64,000 bases of DNA from Aquila chrysaetos chrysaetos (GCF_900496995.4 NC_044014.1:7080001-7144000), one strand, 5' to 3'. Positions 1-13,241 are shown, counted from the first letter of the stretch. The notes: generated from the letters alone by a model not told the origin. A program made the numbers and translations.

Positions 1-480
1 ACTCTTGCCTTCCCGGGTCGCGCAGGGGGGAAACCGAGGGAAGGGGAAAAGGCGATCGGACCTTTCCTAACCGCGGTCCGCCTCCCCTCCCTCCGGGGCC
101 TGCCCTGAGGGGACTCCCGGCCTGCAGACCGCGGCCTCTGGCTGCCTCTCCGCCCCGGGCCCAGCCGACAGCAGCCTCCTTCCCTCCCTCCCTCCCTCCC
201 TCCCTCCTCCGCGGCGCCTCAGGGCGGGAAGGCGGCCCAGGCGCCAAGCCGACCCCGCGGGTGGGGGGGATCCCGGCGCGGCGGCACCGTGCCCGGGCGG
301 AGCGTGCAGCAGCCGGACCGTCCCCCCGCGGCGCCTTCCGCTTGCAGCGGCTCCATGGAGCCCAACCTGCGGTTCTGGAGGACGGAGGGCCAGGTCAGGG
401 GCTGGGGGGGAGCCGGGGAGGGCGAGGGTGGGCGGGCTGGCTCCGAAATAACGCCTCGCCTCCCTGAAACGTGTGTCCGT
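1..480 (+). promoter_or_regulatory. SFXN4: CpG-island promoter and 5' end of SFXN4
   Basis: This GC- and CpG-rich stretch ends just past the first coding exon of SFXN4 and contrasts sharply with the AT-rich intron that follows. No TATA box is evident, as expected for a housekeeping mitochondrial gene. It contains a CCCT/TCCC tract. The ATG at 355 (context ggctccATGG) is the only methionine codon in its frame upstream of the conserved EPN-RFW segment. The transcription start itself cannot be fixed from sequence, and the island may extend left of the window. Confidence 0.75.
179..208. repeat. (TCCC)n simple repeat in the SFXN4 5' region
   Basis: About seven tandem TCCC/CTCC units form a pure pyrimidine strand upstream of the SFXN4 start codon. 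Such homopurine-homopyrimidine tracts are common in CpG-island promoters and can form triplex DNA. Its length is likely to vary between individuals. Confidence 0.85.
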
Positions 481-3400
481 CAGTCTTTTTTCCAGAGGTT
501 TCTTCTCTGGGTGGACGTCTTGGATCCCCTGCTGCTCCTGAAATCCTCCGTGAGTACCGCGGCTCGGCCTCGCCCGTCGGGGTGTCGGTGAGGGCCGGGG
601 CTGGCGGCGGGAGGTTTGGCAATCGACCTGAACCAGCTTTGGCTTTGCTAAGGGCAAAACAGCGGGGCGGGCTGTTCGTAAATAATCTGCTGCTTCGGCT
701 GGAGGACTGACTGGTGATGGGGAGCTGTGGCAGCGTCGGGGAAGGCAGGTTTGCTGAAATGCATCGCGGGCACCCAAAATCTGTGCTGGCTAATCCGCAC
801 ACCCGTCCTTAACCTGGAGCTCGTGAAGCTCTTTGATTCTCCTCCAAGTGAAAGGAATCCTCCCCTGGGAGGGAGCACAGCAGGTTTGCAGGCCCTTTCT
901 ATACCAGAGAACGATTACTACAATTTTAACATTAACTGTTTAAAGTGTGACACTAAACACATTGTCGGTCACAAAGTGTGGCTTCTAAACTTCAGGGACT
1001 GTCATGACAGCAAAATTCTGGGGAAGATGCGCTTTTCTGTCAACCCACTCCTCTATAGTTTTGTCAGGGGTGACAGAGGAAGAAGCACAGCACATTGTAT
1101 GAGAGTCGGCTGGCTGGTCAGTGTGTTAAAGGAATTTTTGTTTATTGATTTGTTATTTATTTTTTAAGGGAAAGCTCCATTAAAGCAAAAGAACACTGTC
1201 AAAATGTGTCTACATGAGATACGTCCTTGTCACTTGCAGAGTGCGTTGTGTATATCTATTCATCTCTCTCTCTGTATGTGTATATATGGTACAAATATAT
1301 ACCTCCATCTATATTTACATATACAAATAATATAATTTAGTAAATGTACATTACATATATGTAAACGCCAACAAGAAAATTTTATAGTACATTCAGGATT
1401 TGGAGATCTGGCATTAGTTCACACCTCCTTGAATTAAAATACACTGTTGCAAAGAGAGATGTGCCTGTTGAAGAAAAGTCAGATCATCTCACAGATTCTT
1501 CTACGTGGGGCAGCTTTTTGTGTAGGCTATGGATAAATACATGAGGTTACAGTTCTATTCGCTTTGTTTAAGTGTACCTGTTTTCCATAATTAAAAGCTT
1601 AAGCCAAGCTTCAAGGAAGAGTGTAAGATGCAAAACTTATTCACTTGATATTTGTGAACAGGCAGGAACATCTAATGATGTCGTGACTCATTTCTGGTAA
1701 TTTTAAAAGTCTGGTTTGGAATTTCTTTTTAAAATAGTCATATAGGTGCCTGTGGGGATGTCAGATGGTTGCTTCGATGGCAAATCTTTGAATTTGCCAG
1801 CACACATGGATAACTTTAAGTACAAGAATAACACTTGATTTCAGTGAGGTTTTTCGTGTGCTTAAAGTTCAGATGCATTTATGTAATGGGTTGAAGGTTG
1901 ATACTTAAAGGGACCAAGGGGGCCTGAATATTCTGAAAGTTTTTATGACTCTGAATTAGTTGTGTGTCCAGATGTGTTCTTGCTTTAACTGTTTTGGTGA
2001 AGGACAGGTGCATTAGCTTGATGTTCTAGATTTGTATTTAATGTATCTTGTAACTGATACATTGCACCGTAGAATGTTGAGATCTCAGTTATTTTCTTCC
2101 CATTAGTTTGTTTTTTTCTCAAATATAGGATGAAATAAGAAGAACCAGGTTATTGCTACAAAACAGTGGAAAGACGCTAAGTGAGCCCGTACAGAATGAT
2201 CAGGTATTTTAGAGTGCAGTTTGTAGAAAATAGAGGTGTCTTTTTTTTTATGGCTGAAATAGTTGCTATTAGTATAATATCTAGCAGACAGAATACTGAG
2301 ATGCAGATACAAGGGATAACACAAGAAAAACTCATTACTACAGAGATTTTTCTAATCTATGAATCTAGTAGGAATTTCTTTGGATGACTACTGGTACTGA
2401 ATTGCAGTAGTTTTATCCTGAAGAACGCTAGGTTGTATATCATATAGCTGAGTTTAAAAGACACTCTCGGATCACTCTAGGAATCATTACTTTAAGCCTG
2501 ACTATCCTCAGCTGGGATGATATAGGTGGGTGATAAACATGTAAAATGCTTACTGAGCTCATTTTGAATCTTTGATGTTGCATTGTCATATAGAGGGCAG
2601 GCTGGTTTGGTTTCACATCTCATAAAATGAGCAGTAGCAGTACTTGGGTGGAAAACTTACTTGTGGAATTGCACTGCTTTCATGCTTAGCCCTCGCTTCG
2701 TTAGGAGGAGTCTTTCTTTTGATTCACTGTGGGCTTGGCTCTTCCCATGTGGCATTTTGTACCTTCTGTGTCAAAGTCTGAAGGGAGAAATAAAAAATTC
2801 CGTGATTCCAGAAAAGCTGAAGTCTTAACAGAAGTGTTTAGGCTTTTAGCCATATTTAAGAATTGTTTTCTGTTTTAAAATATCTACTAGTTTAACTTTT
2901 AAAAATTAACTTTCTGTTCTGCTATAATTTGTACTTTGGTCCTGTTACACAGCACATGGGATGTGAGTTAGTTATATTCAACAAGGAGAATATGGAGAGA
3001 AATTTTAGGGAAAAAATAATTAAAGGGGTGTACGGCATTCCATATAAAACTAAGTTATTGGGGGAAAAAAAAGGTATAATAAATTTAGAAGGAAGATTTT
3101 ACCCAGTCTCTTCTGAAACTTGGTTACTAACCTACTTTTCAAATTGTTTAGACAAAACAAGCCTTCCTACTAAGCCTGGTAAGTTTACAAAATATTTAGA
3201 AATCTTTTTTTTTCTTTCTTATTCAAGTATGGCAAAGGTGGTCTAATTTGACTTTTTTTTTTTAAGTCCAGTGTACATCCTGATACAGACAAGATAATTC
3301 CTGTTTTGTTTAGACCTCCGGGTAAGTTCCCTAAAGAAAAGTTTTGTGTATGTGACTGAATCATCAGAGGGGAATAGCTCATAGTAAATAGCCACTGTGA

Positions 3401-6400
3401 TACTACACTGATACTCTTCTCCATATGGAAAAACAAGTAGACTCTTACTTCTGTTAGTTGCATTGTCATGTCTGTTGAATATTTGTTTATTTCTACGGTC
3501 CTCCTGAGGAACTTTTCCCACAGTTCATCTGCTCAGCTAGGTGGAAACAGTCTGACTGGTCTCTGGTTTTAGTCGCTACAGAATGAGTTCCCAGATCCCC
3601 CCACATGTAAAACAGTCTACTATAAGCTAAGTTTTCACTTGATGAATGTGGCTACTGCATGAGTTTACTTGCTGTGGTGGCAGATAAAGTCTGCTTGGGG
3701 TGATGTTTAGGGAGCCAAGACAGCACAGGTTGTTAATCAGATATAACCATACTTAGGCTATTTACTCATTATCTCGTATAACCACTCACAGCTGTGACGG
3801 CCTTTGTTGCCGCCTGTCTCTTTTTGAACAGAGTGAGGAGAAGCAATTTCTGTTCAAAGCTCAGTTGTGTAGGTGCTGAGTAGCCAGGTTGAGTGGAGTT
3901 CATAAGGGCTCCTTTTGGCTATAAGCTGTGACCAGGTATTCTGGCTTCTTGAATGAAGAATGAGAGGCAAAGGTTAGAATTTAAGTCCATGATGATGGTT
4001 TTTTTGTGGGCAGTGTTTTACATAGACCTGAAACTAGAAGGGGGAAGTAAGGGGAATTTTCTGCTCAAAATCTAGCCTTGGCAGTTATTTTTACTGAAAT
4101 GAAGTTTTCTTTCTTTTTAGCCTTCCTGCCCATATCTCTTCCATTGGTGAGTAATCACGAAAGATGCTAGTGTACCACAGGGCTTACATTTTTCCAAATC
4201 CAGGGGTTAGAGGGAGGGAGGGAATAGAAGGTTTTAGGCTTTAGGTATTTTCAGCACAATCTTTTTAAAAGACATCTATTTTATGGGAACTGCCGAATAA
4301 TCTAGAAATTGAGCCCTTGGGGAATCTCATTAGAAGTCCAAACCTGTTAGCTACCTTCTTCAGCAGTATTCAAAGAGATTGTTTGTGCATGAAGGTCAGC
4401 TTTCTGATGCAAGGTGAAATTTGCTGGGCGTTAAGAGCAAGGCCTGGTTTTAGTCTGTTTAACCTAAAAAACCTGGAACTGCAGTAGGAAGGAGTCAGAG
4501 CCTTGTGTTCTGTGTTTCAGACCCAGAATACAAATTTTTTCTTGTGTAGACTGTGCATTTGCAAGTAAGAAGTGGTGTTGTCAAGAAATTATAAAAGATG
4601 TAAAAATACACTCTTGTTACAGTGCTCAAAAATTGTACCATTTTGATAAAATTTGTAGCTGCAATTATATACATGTTTATTTATTTAGATGTGTTTGCCT
4701 TTGGTTTTGGCATGTGAATATACATACTGAGATATGTCATTCCATATAGAGATTACAGCATGAACTTATATGGCACTACTAGAAAGTATAACTGCCATCA
4801 AGACTTCCATTAAATTCACTAAGAACAGTAATAGGATTAACAGAACTATTTCTTTTTGATGTTTACAGCTTAATGCTCTTTCGCAGATGTGGTTAGATTC
4901 AGCACTGGCATTAATAATAAAGGTAGCTGATCCACTAATATTAAATTAATTGCTGATCCTCCTCTGAGGCTTTGGACATTCCATGCCCTCCTCTTATTCA
5001 ATATTTGCCATATCTTGACTGACTCTGTACTTTAAGAGTGTTCCACACCTGGTAGGCCAGACCTCAAGAAAGGCTGTGGTTTATTAAAACCGAAGTTCTT
5101 ACTCGCTGTCTGAATTGGGAAGTAGAATCTTTTATCTTGGATCAGGTAATCTAGTATTTATATCCCCACTAGCCAAAACAATCTGACCCTTTCTCATTCG
5201 CTACGTTAATTACATTTTTACTAGCTTACTTATTTTCTTTGCATCTATTTAAGCTTCTGTCGCGGTTTAACCCCAGCCAGTAACTAAGCACCACACAGCT
5301 GCTCACTCACTCCCCACCCCCCAGTGGGATGGGGGAGAGAATCGGGGAAAAAAAAGTAAAAAAAGTGAAACTCGTGTGTTGAGATAAGAACAGTTTAATA
5401 GAACAGAAAGGAAGAAACTAATAATGATAATAATAATAATAAAATGATTACTAATAAAAGGATTGGAATATACAGAACAAGTGATGCACAAGCCAATTAT
5501 TCACCACTCGCTGACCGATGCCCAGCCAGTTCCTGAGCTGCGATCCCCCCCAGGCCAACTCCCCCCAGTTTATATACTGGGCATGACGTCCCATAGTACG
5601 GAATACCCCTTTGGCCAGTTGGGGTCAGCCATCCTGGCTGTGTCCCCTCCCAACTCCTTGTGCCCCTCCAGCCTTCTCGCTGGCTGGGCATCAGAAGCTG
5701 AAAACTCCTTGCCTTAGTCTAAACTCTATTTAGCAACAACTGAAAACATCAGGGTGTTATCAACATTATTCTCATACTGAACCCAAAACATAACACTATA
5801 CCAGCTACTAGAAAGAAAATTAACTCTATCCCAGCTGAAACCAGGATAGCTTCACAGGTACAAATGCATTTTTTTATTTTGGGTAAGAAAGCATCTTGCC
5901 CAAATATTTTTGCACACAGTGTTTTAGTCACCGTGTCTCTGTGTTTTATACTGCATAGAAAAAGTGAATATGTCACATCTGTGGCAAGAAAGTGAGTTAA
6001 CCTAGAATCAAGGGAAATGGCTCCAGGTGATGACTGGAGCCTTTGACGCTGCTGCAAAGAGTAACATAGCAGTTCTCTTTGTACTCTAGCCCACTACTGC
6101 TCACCAAGAACTTCTAGACTCATCAAACCTAATTTTCTTGTGGGGTTTTCCTCTTAGGTTATTACTTCATCTCTTCAGCACCGGGCAAAGCAAACTTTTT
6201 TTAGTCAGGTAATTACCTCTTCCTTTCTGCATTTACAAGTCTTCTAGTCTCAATCCCAAATTCATTTTTGCTTATAATCTCTCCTTTCTGCAGTTCGTGT
6301 TTCACATGTATACCACAGGATTTGCCCTATTAAATGGAAATGGTACCGCAAAGGCTGAAGTATGTGTCAATTTTTATTTTTTAAATCATCTGAGTTGTAC

Positions 6401-9400
6401 AAGACCATTTTGAACATGATTTACAAGTGTTTTACAAATGCACTTATGGAGTATGTTTCTTCTGTCCTTCTTAGGAGTACTCGCTTCAACAAAAGCAGAT
6501 CTTCTGCGGCTTGGGAGCCATTACCTATGCAGCATGTATTGGTGTATGTATTTGCTTAATGATTGCTTTCCTAATAAGCTCTCTTGGGAAGGACTAGATG
6601 CCGAGATAATCACACTGCCAGATATCCTTCAGGATTGTGCTTTAATGCTCTGCTCTGATGTCTTGCCCCAGAACTGTTGAGAATAAGAATTTTCCTGATC
6701 ATCTGTCAGCCAATACCTTGCTTGGCTTCCTCTGATGCTTCCTCTTGTGTCCTTTTCTTTATTATTCTGCAAGCTTAGAAAGTGGGTGGTGAGAGGTAAT
6801 GGCCAGGGATTTACAACCACAGAGTAACCCACTGGGTTGTTGTAGTTGATTTTTTGATGTGGTGCTGTGAAAGAGATCTGTCTAGCTCTAAAAAAGTGGT
6901 GACATCTGCAGGCATCTGTACTGGATTGAGTTAGCTCAGATCCCAGAAGCAGCACAGCCATGAAAATACTGCACTGGAGGGCTACCTGGCTAGCTCTGTG
7001 CTGCGTAGGAGTAGGAATTTGTGGTTTCCTACATGAGAATGAGCTCTGGTATCCTTATGACACTCATTGCAAGTGTAGATGCCCCTGTAATTAATTTCCT
7101 CACTCTCCACACTAAACAGTGATTTTTATAAGCCTTGTCGCAGAAAATTATGGCTGTTCCTGCTTTTGTTAGATGGCCTTTCACCTCTGTCCAGTAGGCA
7201 AAAAACAGTTGGGCCAGCAGTGCTCAGGACTTCACAGAGGTCTGATAAGGCAGCTATGCCCGTGGGTGAATGTGGGAGTTCTTCCCCTTTGTCCTCCAAA
7301 GGAAACTCTGAGCACTTGCTGGTGTCCTGGCCATTTATTCCTAAATGAAACTTCCTGAAAGTGTATTATGGGACTATAGAAACTGCAGAGAATCAGGAAC
7401 AACTGTACAAGTGGACCAGGTGTCCTGTTTGGCAGAGAGAGCAGTATGTGTCACAAGGCAGTTGGACAGATGTCCAAGGAATATTAGTCAGAGGTAATTG
7501 TTTTCCATTTTCTGTCTTTGTATTCATACTGCTATTGTCCTATACATAATAATGTTTAATGCTTTTTTTTATCACAGTATTTTGTATTCTTATCTAAAAG
7601 AGCGATTACAGATACCTTCAGTAACTAGAGAAGATACGTATTTTGTTGGAATGTTAAACCAAGGCATTTGTTTATTTTTATAGGTGGTAACTATGTACTA
7701 AGTCACAGATTTATTTTCCTAAACTGTTGCACGTACTGAAATACCGCACATATTTTTTTAATAAAAGGTGCCTGTTTGTTTCCTCCCAATGCCTTAGGCT
7801 CTTCCTCTTGTCTTCATGAATCGATACACATTGAAGAGTTCGTTAACACAACTAGTCGTCAAAAAACTTCTACCTGCTCCTCTTTTTGGTGAGTATAAAG
7901 AAACTGTACATCGTGCAGCTGGTCTGAGGGCCATTTGCTGCCTCCATCTGCCTGTAGAATTTTCTCGCCCTTGCACAGATGTGGTCTGACTGTTTCCTAG
8001 CCTTCTTCTCTGACTGCCTTTGCTGGGTACCGTCCTTTCTGTGTGAGAGTTAATACTCACTGATCAGTGTAGCTGACCTCTATTTGATGCTTGCTGGTTT
8101 TTAGGTTTAGAGCTGCAGAGCACTTTTCTGACCTTTGTATGCATGACATGCAACTGTTTCTCCAAAGATATCCAGGGATGCAGTTGGCATTTTTCTTTGG
8201 CTTGGACATTACACCAGAAACTATCAGGACTGCCAGGAGGGATCAGAGGGCAGTAGCTCTCGAACTGGCGTGGCCTGGTGTGGCACATACATGACACTAG
8301 AGTGCAACACAGCTCTAGGCGTGCACTGGCATAGTTCCTTACTCAGGTTGGGGCTGTTGCTGGCTACCTAACTGCTGACAGTGTAGAAAGTGAGAGTTGT
8401 TACAACAGAATATTATTAACCTTGCAAGGTAATGGGACTCAGTTCATTACTGGAACAGCTCTACTGACATGGTGAAGTTTCACCAGGACAAGTTTAACTA
8501 TTTGATGTCATTAACTGTTTTTCTAATGCCATTAAAGAAATTTTTGGCCGTTCCTAGGGTGGAACTGGTAAAATCAAAACATGTCATCTCCTTTGTTCCA
8601 AGTTATGTGAGATGGCTCTCCAGATCTTTCCAGGGATCTGCATTGGAGCTTTCTGACTTGTTTCCCTTGGAGCAGGTGTTAAAATGTGCCTCCATTTTTC
8701 TTAAATGTAGAGAGAAGCCTGAGGGTAATTGATTAATATTAGTCCAGCATTTGAAAAGTGTCATCTGTTACGCTGATGTCTTTATTGAATAGCCCTGCCA
8801 AAAACTAATAAAAAGAGAAGTCTACTATTTCAAGTAAGGTCAGTTTGCGAGACTATGCCCTGTTATGCCTAGACCTTGGTCTAGAAAAGAGAAAGGAGAA
8901 AACGAGCTAGATGACTAACTCCCATTTGATATGGCCTTTATAAGTGCCAGTGGTTTAGGCTTGTGTTTTCAGTGACTGACTGTGGGACGGATGTTTTCAG
9001 GTACTTTGTAAAGCTGGGTCTGGAGGAGACTGAAACATTCTCATCTAGGATCCAGCTGAAACGCTGCCACTTGTGACAGACACACAGCTGGGCAGAGAAG
9101 TGCCATAACGGAACATAGTAGAGCAAGCCAGTGGTCCCCTGGTACCCTCCCTTTCAAATCAGGGATGCAGCCATTACTTAAAAGTCTGTTTCCTTCAGGG
9201 TGTTTTCTTCTGTGCTGGATTTTGTGCTGACCAGTACAAAACCCATCCACAATGCAAATCCCTCCCCTTTCTCTTAAGAACAAAGTACTTATGGTTTGAG
9301 CTGGATGGCAGTGATTGAAAGCTCCAAGTCCATAATGATAAAGCACCTTTTAGGATTGGGGCCTTAAAATCTTGCTCAAGCTTCTGAAAAAAAGATTAAG

Positions 9401-12400
9401 ATCCCAAGCAGATTTTTATGGGGCAGTCTCTTCTTAAGCTGCCAGGTTATTCAGTTGTGAACTGTTGAAATGGAAATGTAAAATGCACATAATTATGAAT
9501 GTTATTATTGAGATAGTCCTTTTGGATCTTTTAAAGCAAAATCCTCTTTAACTCTGCAGGCTTGATGAGTGCATTTACTGTGGTGGTGGTGAGAAGCCCA
9601 GAATTTGAGAATGGAATTGAAGTGATGGACAGCAATGGCAAGGTTGTAGGAGTGTCACGGAAGGCTGGTGAGAAGGTAGGTGAGGGCGTGGAGGCCTCTC
9701 TTGACTTGCCTTTCCTTCCCTGCTAAGAGCTGAAGATACAGTTGGATATATTGAAGTGAGGAATCCCAGATCAGGTGCTGAATCCTTGGGTAGGCTTGGA
9801 CTAGGTCTTTGGAACCAGTTTCCACAACCTTTGTGTCTTCAAGAGTTAGCAGCCTCCCCAGACCAATACACCGAGTGCTAGAGTTGAGCCACAGAGACAC
9901 TAGCACAGGCATTTCTGCTTTCCCTGGTCACCTCAGGAGGAAGTAAGACTCTTGGACCTTCTTCTGCTGGGACACCTCAGAGAAAAGCTCTGTATTGTAC
10001 ATATCGCATGCACCTTCTATAGTGGGAATATTAGACTGTGCCTCCCAAAGGGTAATGCCCTGATCTACAGTATGCTAGTGCATTTTATCCGTGGGCTCCA
10101 GTTGCTGACTAAGCTGACTCTATTTGCTCCTTGCCTTGCTCATCAACATCCACTGTACAGCCTGGCACAGGAACTAAAGCAATATTTTATGTGCTATCAG
10201 TGACCCTCCCTTTCTACGCTCCTGTCCAGAGGGGAGGAAACAGCTAGATGAGCATAAAGATTTATGGACAGCTGGAGAGAAAACTTCAAATTTAACACAG
10301 GATAGTTAGGATATCCAGAAGTTATAACCATTTGGAAGAAGTTCAGCACAACTTAAAAAAAAGCAAGTATCATCAAAAATCATTATCGTGGTAGGAAAAC
10401 CCGATATGGCATCAGCAGTATCACCCCCCTTTTAAGGAATTTCTTAGTCACAGGTGGAATATTTGCCACTTGTAGTTTAGTTTCTATTTAAGAAAGAATT
10501 CCTCTAACAAATGTTTTTATCGCTCATTAATCTGTTGCTTGCAACTCCAGAGTATTACACAAAAAAGTGCCCACAGAAGCATGCAGTATTTGAAGCTGCA
10601 CAGAGCACTGCTTTAACATTTATTTTCCTCTCTCCCTGGAGGCCGTTAAAGAAACAGCATTGTCAAGAGCAGTCTTGTTTGGGACAACATTCTTCCTGCC
10701 AGCTGTGCTTATGTACTTTGTGGAAAGGTAGGAGGTACCGCAAAAGGGCTGGGGGTGCCTGGTCGGTGTGTATTCTGTTTTTTAGTCTGGCTGTTACCAC
10801 TTGCCAATTTTTACTTGTGTTTGCGGTATTACTTGGCTTGGTAGAACTGATTATCTGGGAAGTTTCTGTTCAGCTACTGTGATTCATTTAGATAAGTAAA
10901 TTAATCTGGTTATGCCCACATCCATGCTTTGAGGGTTTGCAGGAGGTTGTGTAAAATTATGAGGATTTCCTCTCTCCTCTCATGCAGGAAACATGTTTGT
11001 GCTCTCCTGACAGTCTGTTTTCCAGCACCTAGGTTCCCTAACTTGCTTTGACTCCCGGTGTCTGATGTCAAGGTTGTTCACAGCACTTAGCTTAGATTTG
11101 TTATTTCTGAAGAGATAATATAGTACTTGAATTTGCAACTAAAGCTGGATCCCAACTTCCAAAAAGCTTTCCATATATTGTGGAACATTTTACTGCTTTT
11201 GCAACATTTAGAAACCCTTTATCATAAGAAGAATTTATTGTATGCTTTATCAGAGAGTTCTTAGCCTGCCCTGAGCTTTTGGTAGGGGTCATCTATGTCA
11301 TGTAAATAATACAGGTAATTTGGTATTGCCTAAATCAATTCCCTATCCCCCTTTATTAGCTTAAGGGACTCCTGTTATCAGAAGACATAAATGCAGATGT
11401 AACATAAAATTTTAAAAATATATCAAGTAGTAAATTTTGCACAAGGCAAAGTAGGACTGCCAAGAGGAAGTAAATCTGAAAGGTAAGAGGATAATGCAAG
11501 AAAAATCTTAGTCAAAGGACCGAGACATTTTAAAGCACTAATACCCCTTCTCTAGTCATTTTGATCTTGCTGCTTATTTTCTTAATCTTGTATTGACAAT
11601 CTGGGCCTGGAAAATGCTGCAGCTAAATACAAAACAAAGGGAATGAACAGGAAGTTAAGAGTAAGAACATAGGAAGTAAAGAAAAGAAACATCTTGAGGT
11701 TTCATAAGCCTAGGCTATTACTAACTTCAGTGCAATTTGAACCACCAAAATAGTAGCTAATGCTCTTTGTCTCACTGTCAAGATTATTTTTCAAGACCAA
11801 ACTGACATACTTACCTTTTCAATGTCTTGGACAGAGCAAAATTTGCAAAAACTCCACATGCTTTGGCTTCAATGAGAATGTTTGTGGTGACGTCAGTACT
11901 AGCAGGGATGCTACCAGTCTCGCTTAGTATGTTCCCGCAGTGTGGGGTGGTAAGTCCTTTCATCGGAATTGATTTAGGATTATTGTTATATTAAATAGTC
12001 ATTCCAGAACGATGGCCAGCAGTCGTAAGGCCACACACCAGAAATCAATAGATTGAATGTGGTTGTGCATCTAAAATGGGGCAGCGGAGAGGCTGCTTGT
12101 GAAGGCCCATGTACTGGGCAGAGGCTTACAGGACTTTCTAGGTCTAATTTGCATTGTGTGTAATTTATATTTACACTTTTCAATGTAGATTTCTCAGATT
12201 TTTCACAACAGTCTGAAGCAAGCAAGGTCCCGAGAGCTGTCTTAAAGATTTAAACCAAGGCTCTTCCAGCACTGTTTTCAGTCCTGCTGGAGATAGGAAG
12301 GATGTAGATGAGAATTTTTTCTTTCATGCAAAATCAGCATGAGCTCATGGGAGGGGTAAACTAACTCACACGCGGCATCTCTTCGCCTTGCCTTACTGAA

Positions 12401-13241
12401 CTGTGAAGTGTAGTCTGTTCCCTGGGAAAGTACACCTTCCTGGCAGGTTTTAAATGGAGGGTGTAGCCCTTGAACCTTGGGCTTTGGAGAAGGCCAAGTG
12501 AGAGTGGAGCTTGGGGCTCCTTTCTGCATTTATTTCCTCTCCCTGCATGAATATTCTCAGAAAATCACAGACTGGGCTCTTACAATTTTCAGTGGTTTCT
12601 TTTATTTGCCTAAACTTTCTGGCATTGTAATGTCTTTTTTTAGATTTCTTAATCTTTTATGACAACAAAGGTAAACTGAACATAAATGAGGGGACTTGTG
12701 AGAAATTATGTACTGAGAGTAGGGCTGGTTGGTTCCCTTTGAGCTTCACAATTGCTCAGCCCACAGCAGAAGTTCTCCTGGGTGAGTCACCCAAATACAT
12801 TTACAGCTGGACTCTATGATCTTTGAAGGTCTTTTCCAGCCTAAATGATTCTATAGTCAATGGAGATAATGTCACTAATGCTCTGTTTAGATCTCGGAAG
12901 TACCTCTACTTTTAAATAAAACATATTTCTTCCCTTGTGTGTGTGTGTGCATGTAGGGAATGTCAGAGAAGCAAAAAACAAAAGAAGCTCCAAAACAAAA
13001 AAAATCCCTCAAGCCCCCAAATAAACAAAGAACTCCAAATCCCATGCAGTCTTGCTTCTGAACACAGTATTTCAAGTTGTGCAAAGTTCACTGCAGTAAA
13101 GAGGACTTAATATATACTTACCAGGATATGGTGGTGTTGATTCCCTTTTTCTATATATTGCAGATAAAGCGAGCAGACCTTGAACCAGAAATTCTGTCCT
13201 CTACAGAAGAAACAGAGTTATTCTACAATAGGGGAATTTAG
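355..13241 (+). CDS. SFXN4: Sideroflexin-4, complete, 14 coding exons, 319 aa
   Basis: Sideroflexin-family multi-pass protein of the inner mitochondrial membrane. The family carries serine and related substrates; SFXN4 itself is known for its role in complex I assembly and iron-sulfur/haem homeostasis. Coding exons: 355-393, 484-549, 2129-2203, 3152-3178, 3267-3321, 4121-4146, 6158-6208, 6294-6359, 6475-6543, 7798-7888, 9560-9675, 10642-10727, 11835-11949, 13164-13241. All junctions are GT-AG, phases are consistent, and the sum is 319 codons plus TAG (human is about 337). The N-terminal EPNLRFW and RFLLWVDVLDP segments, the HPDT motif at residues 73-76, the RP-AFLP segment and the C-terminal EETELFYNRGI match SFXN4 rather than SFXN1-3. 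Hydrophobic helices are spread over exons 6-13. The human N-terminal extension is missing: only one ATG is available. Fourteen coding exons is also my recollection for human. Symbol identification rests on remembered family sequence. Confidence 0.95.
3152..3178 (+). other. SFXN4: SFXN4 27-base microexon (exon 4)
   Basis: A 27-base in-frame exon between a tttag acceptor and a gtaagt donor encodes nine residues (TKQAFLLSL). These fit between NDQ of exon 3 and SSVHPDT of exon 5, where the human protein has a similar -QEAWKRSL- stretch. It is phase 0 on both sides, so skipping would keep the frame. Exon 6 (4121-4146, 26 bases) is equally small but is not symmetric in phase. Confidence 0.8.
5258..5848 (-). 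mobile_element. Solo LTR of an avian endogenous retrovirus, antisense in SFXN4 intron 6
   Basis: A 591-base element is bounded by TGT...TA on the plus strand and flanked by a perfect 5-base target duplication GCTTC (5253-5257 and 5849-5853). Read on the minus strand it has normal LTR order: a TATA box (complement of 5569-5576), then an ATTAAA poly(A) signal (complement of 5394-5399). No gag, pol or env sequence lies beside it, so it is a solo LTR left by recombination between the two LTRs. It lies within intron 6 (4147-6157) in the opposite direction to SFXN4, the orientation usually tolerated in introns. A 5-base duplication fits ERVL-like elements, but the class is an inference. The AT-rich TAA/TAATAATAAT tract near 5418-5459 is part of the element. 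Confidence 0.88.
12805..12857 (+). mobile_element. CR1 LINE 3'-end fragment in SFXN4 intron 13
   Basis: The segment ends with the typical avian CR1 3' tail: a 'gactctatgatctttgaagg' block, then 'cttttccagcctaaatgatt' and a final ctatag. It is 5'-truncated, as CR1 copies usually are. It lies inside the last intron of SFXN4, in sense orientation. Confidence 0.75.

Noticed and set aside
5463-6057. Open frames overlapping the LTR in SFXN4 intron 6
   Set aside because: They fall within or straddle the solo LTR, which encodes no protein, and show no retroviral gene content.
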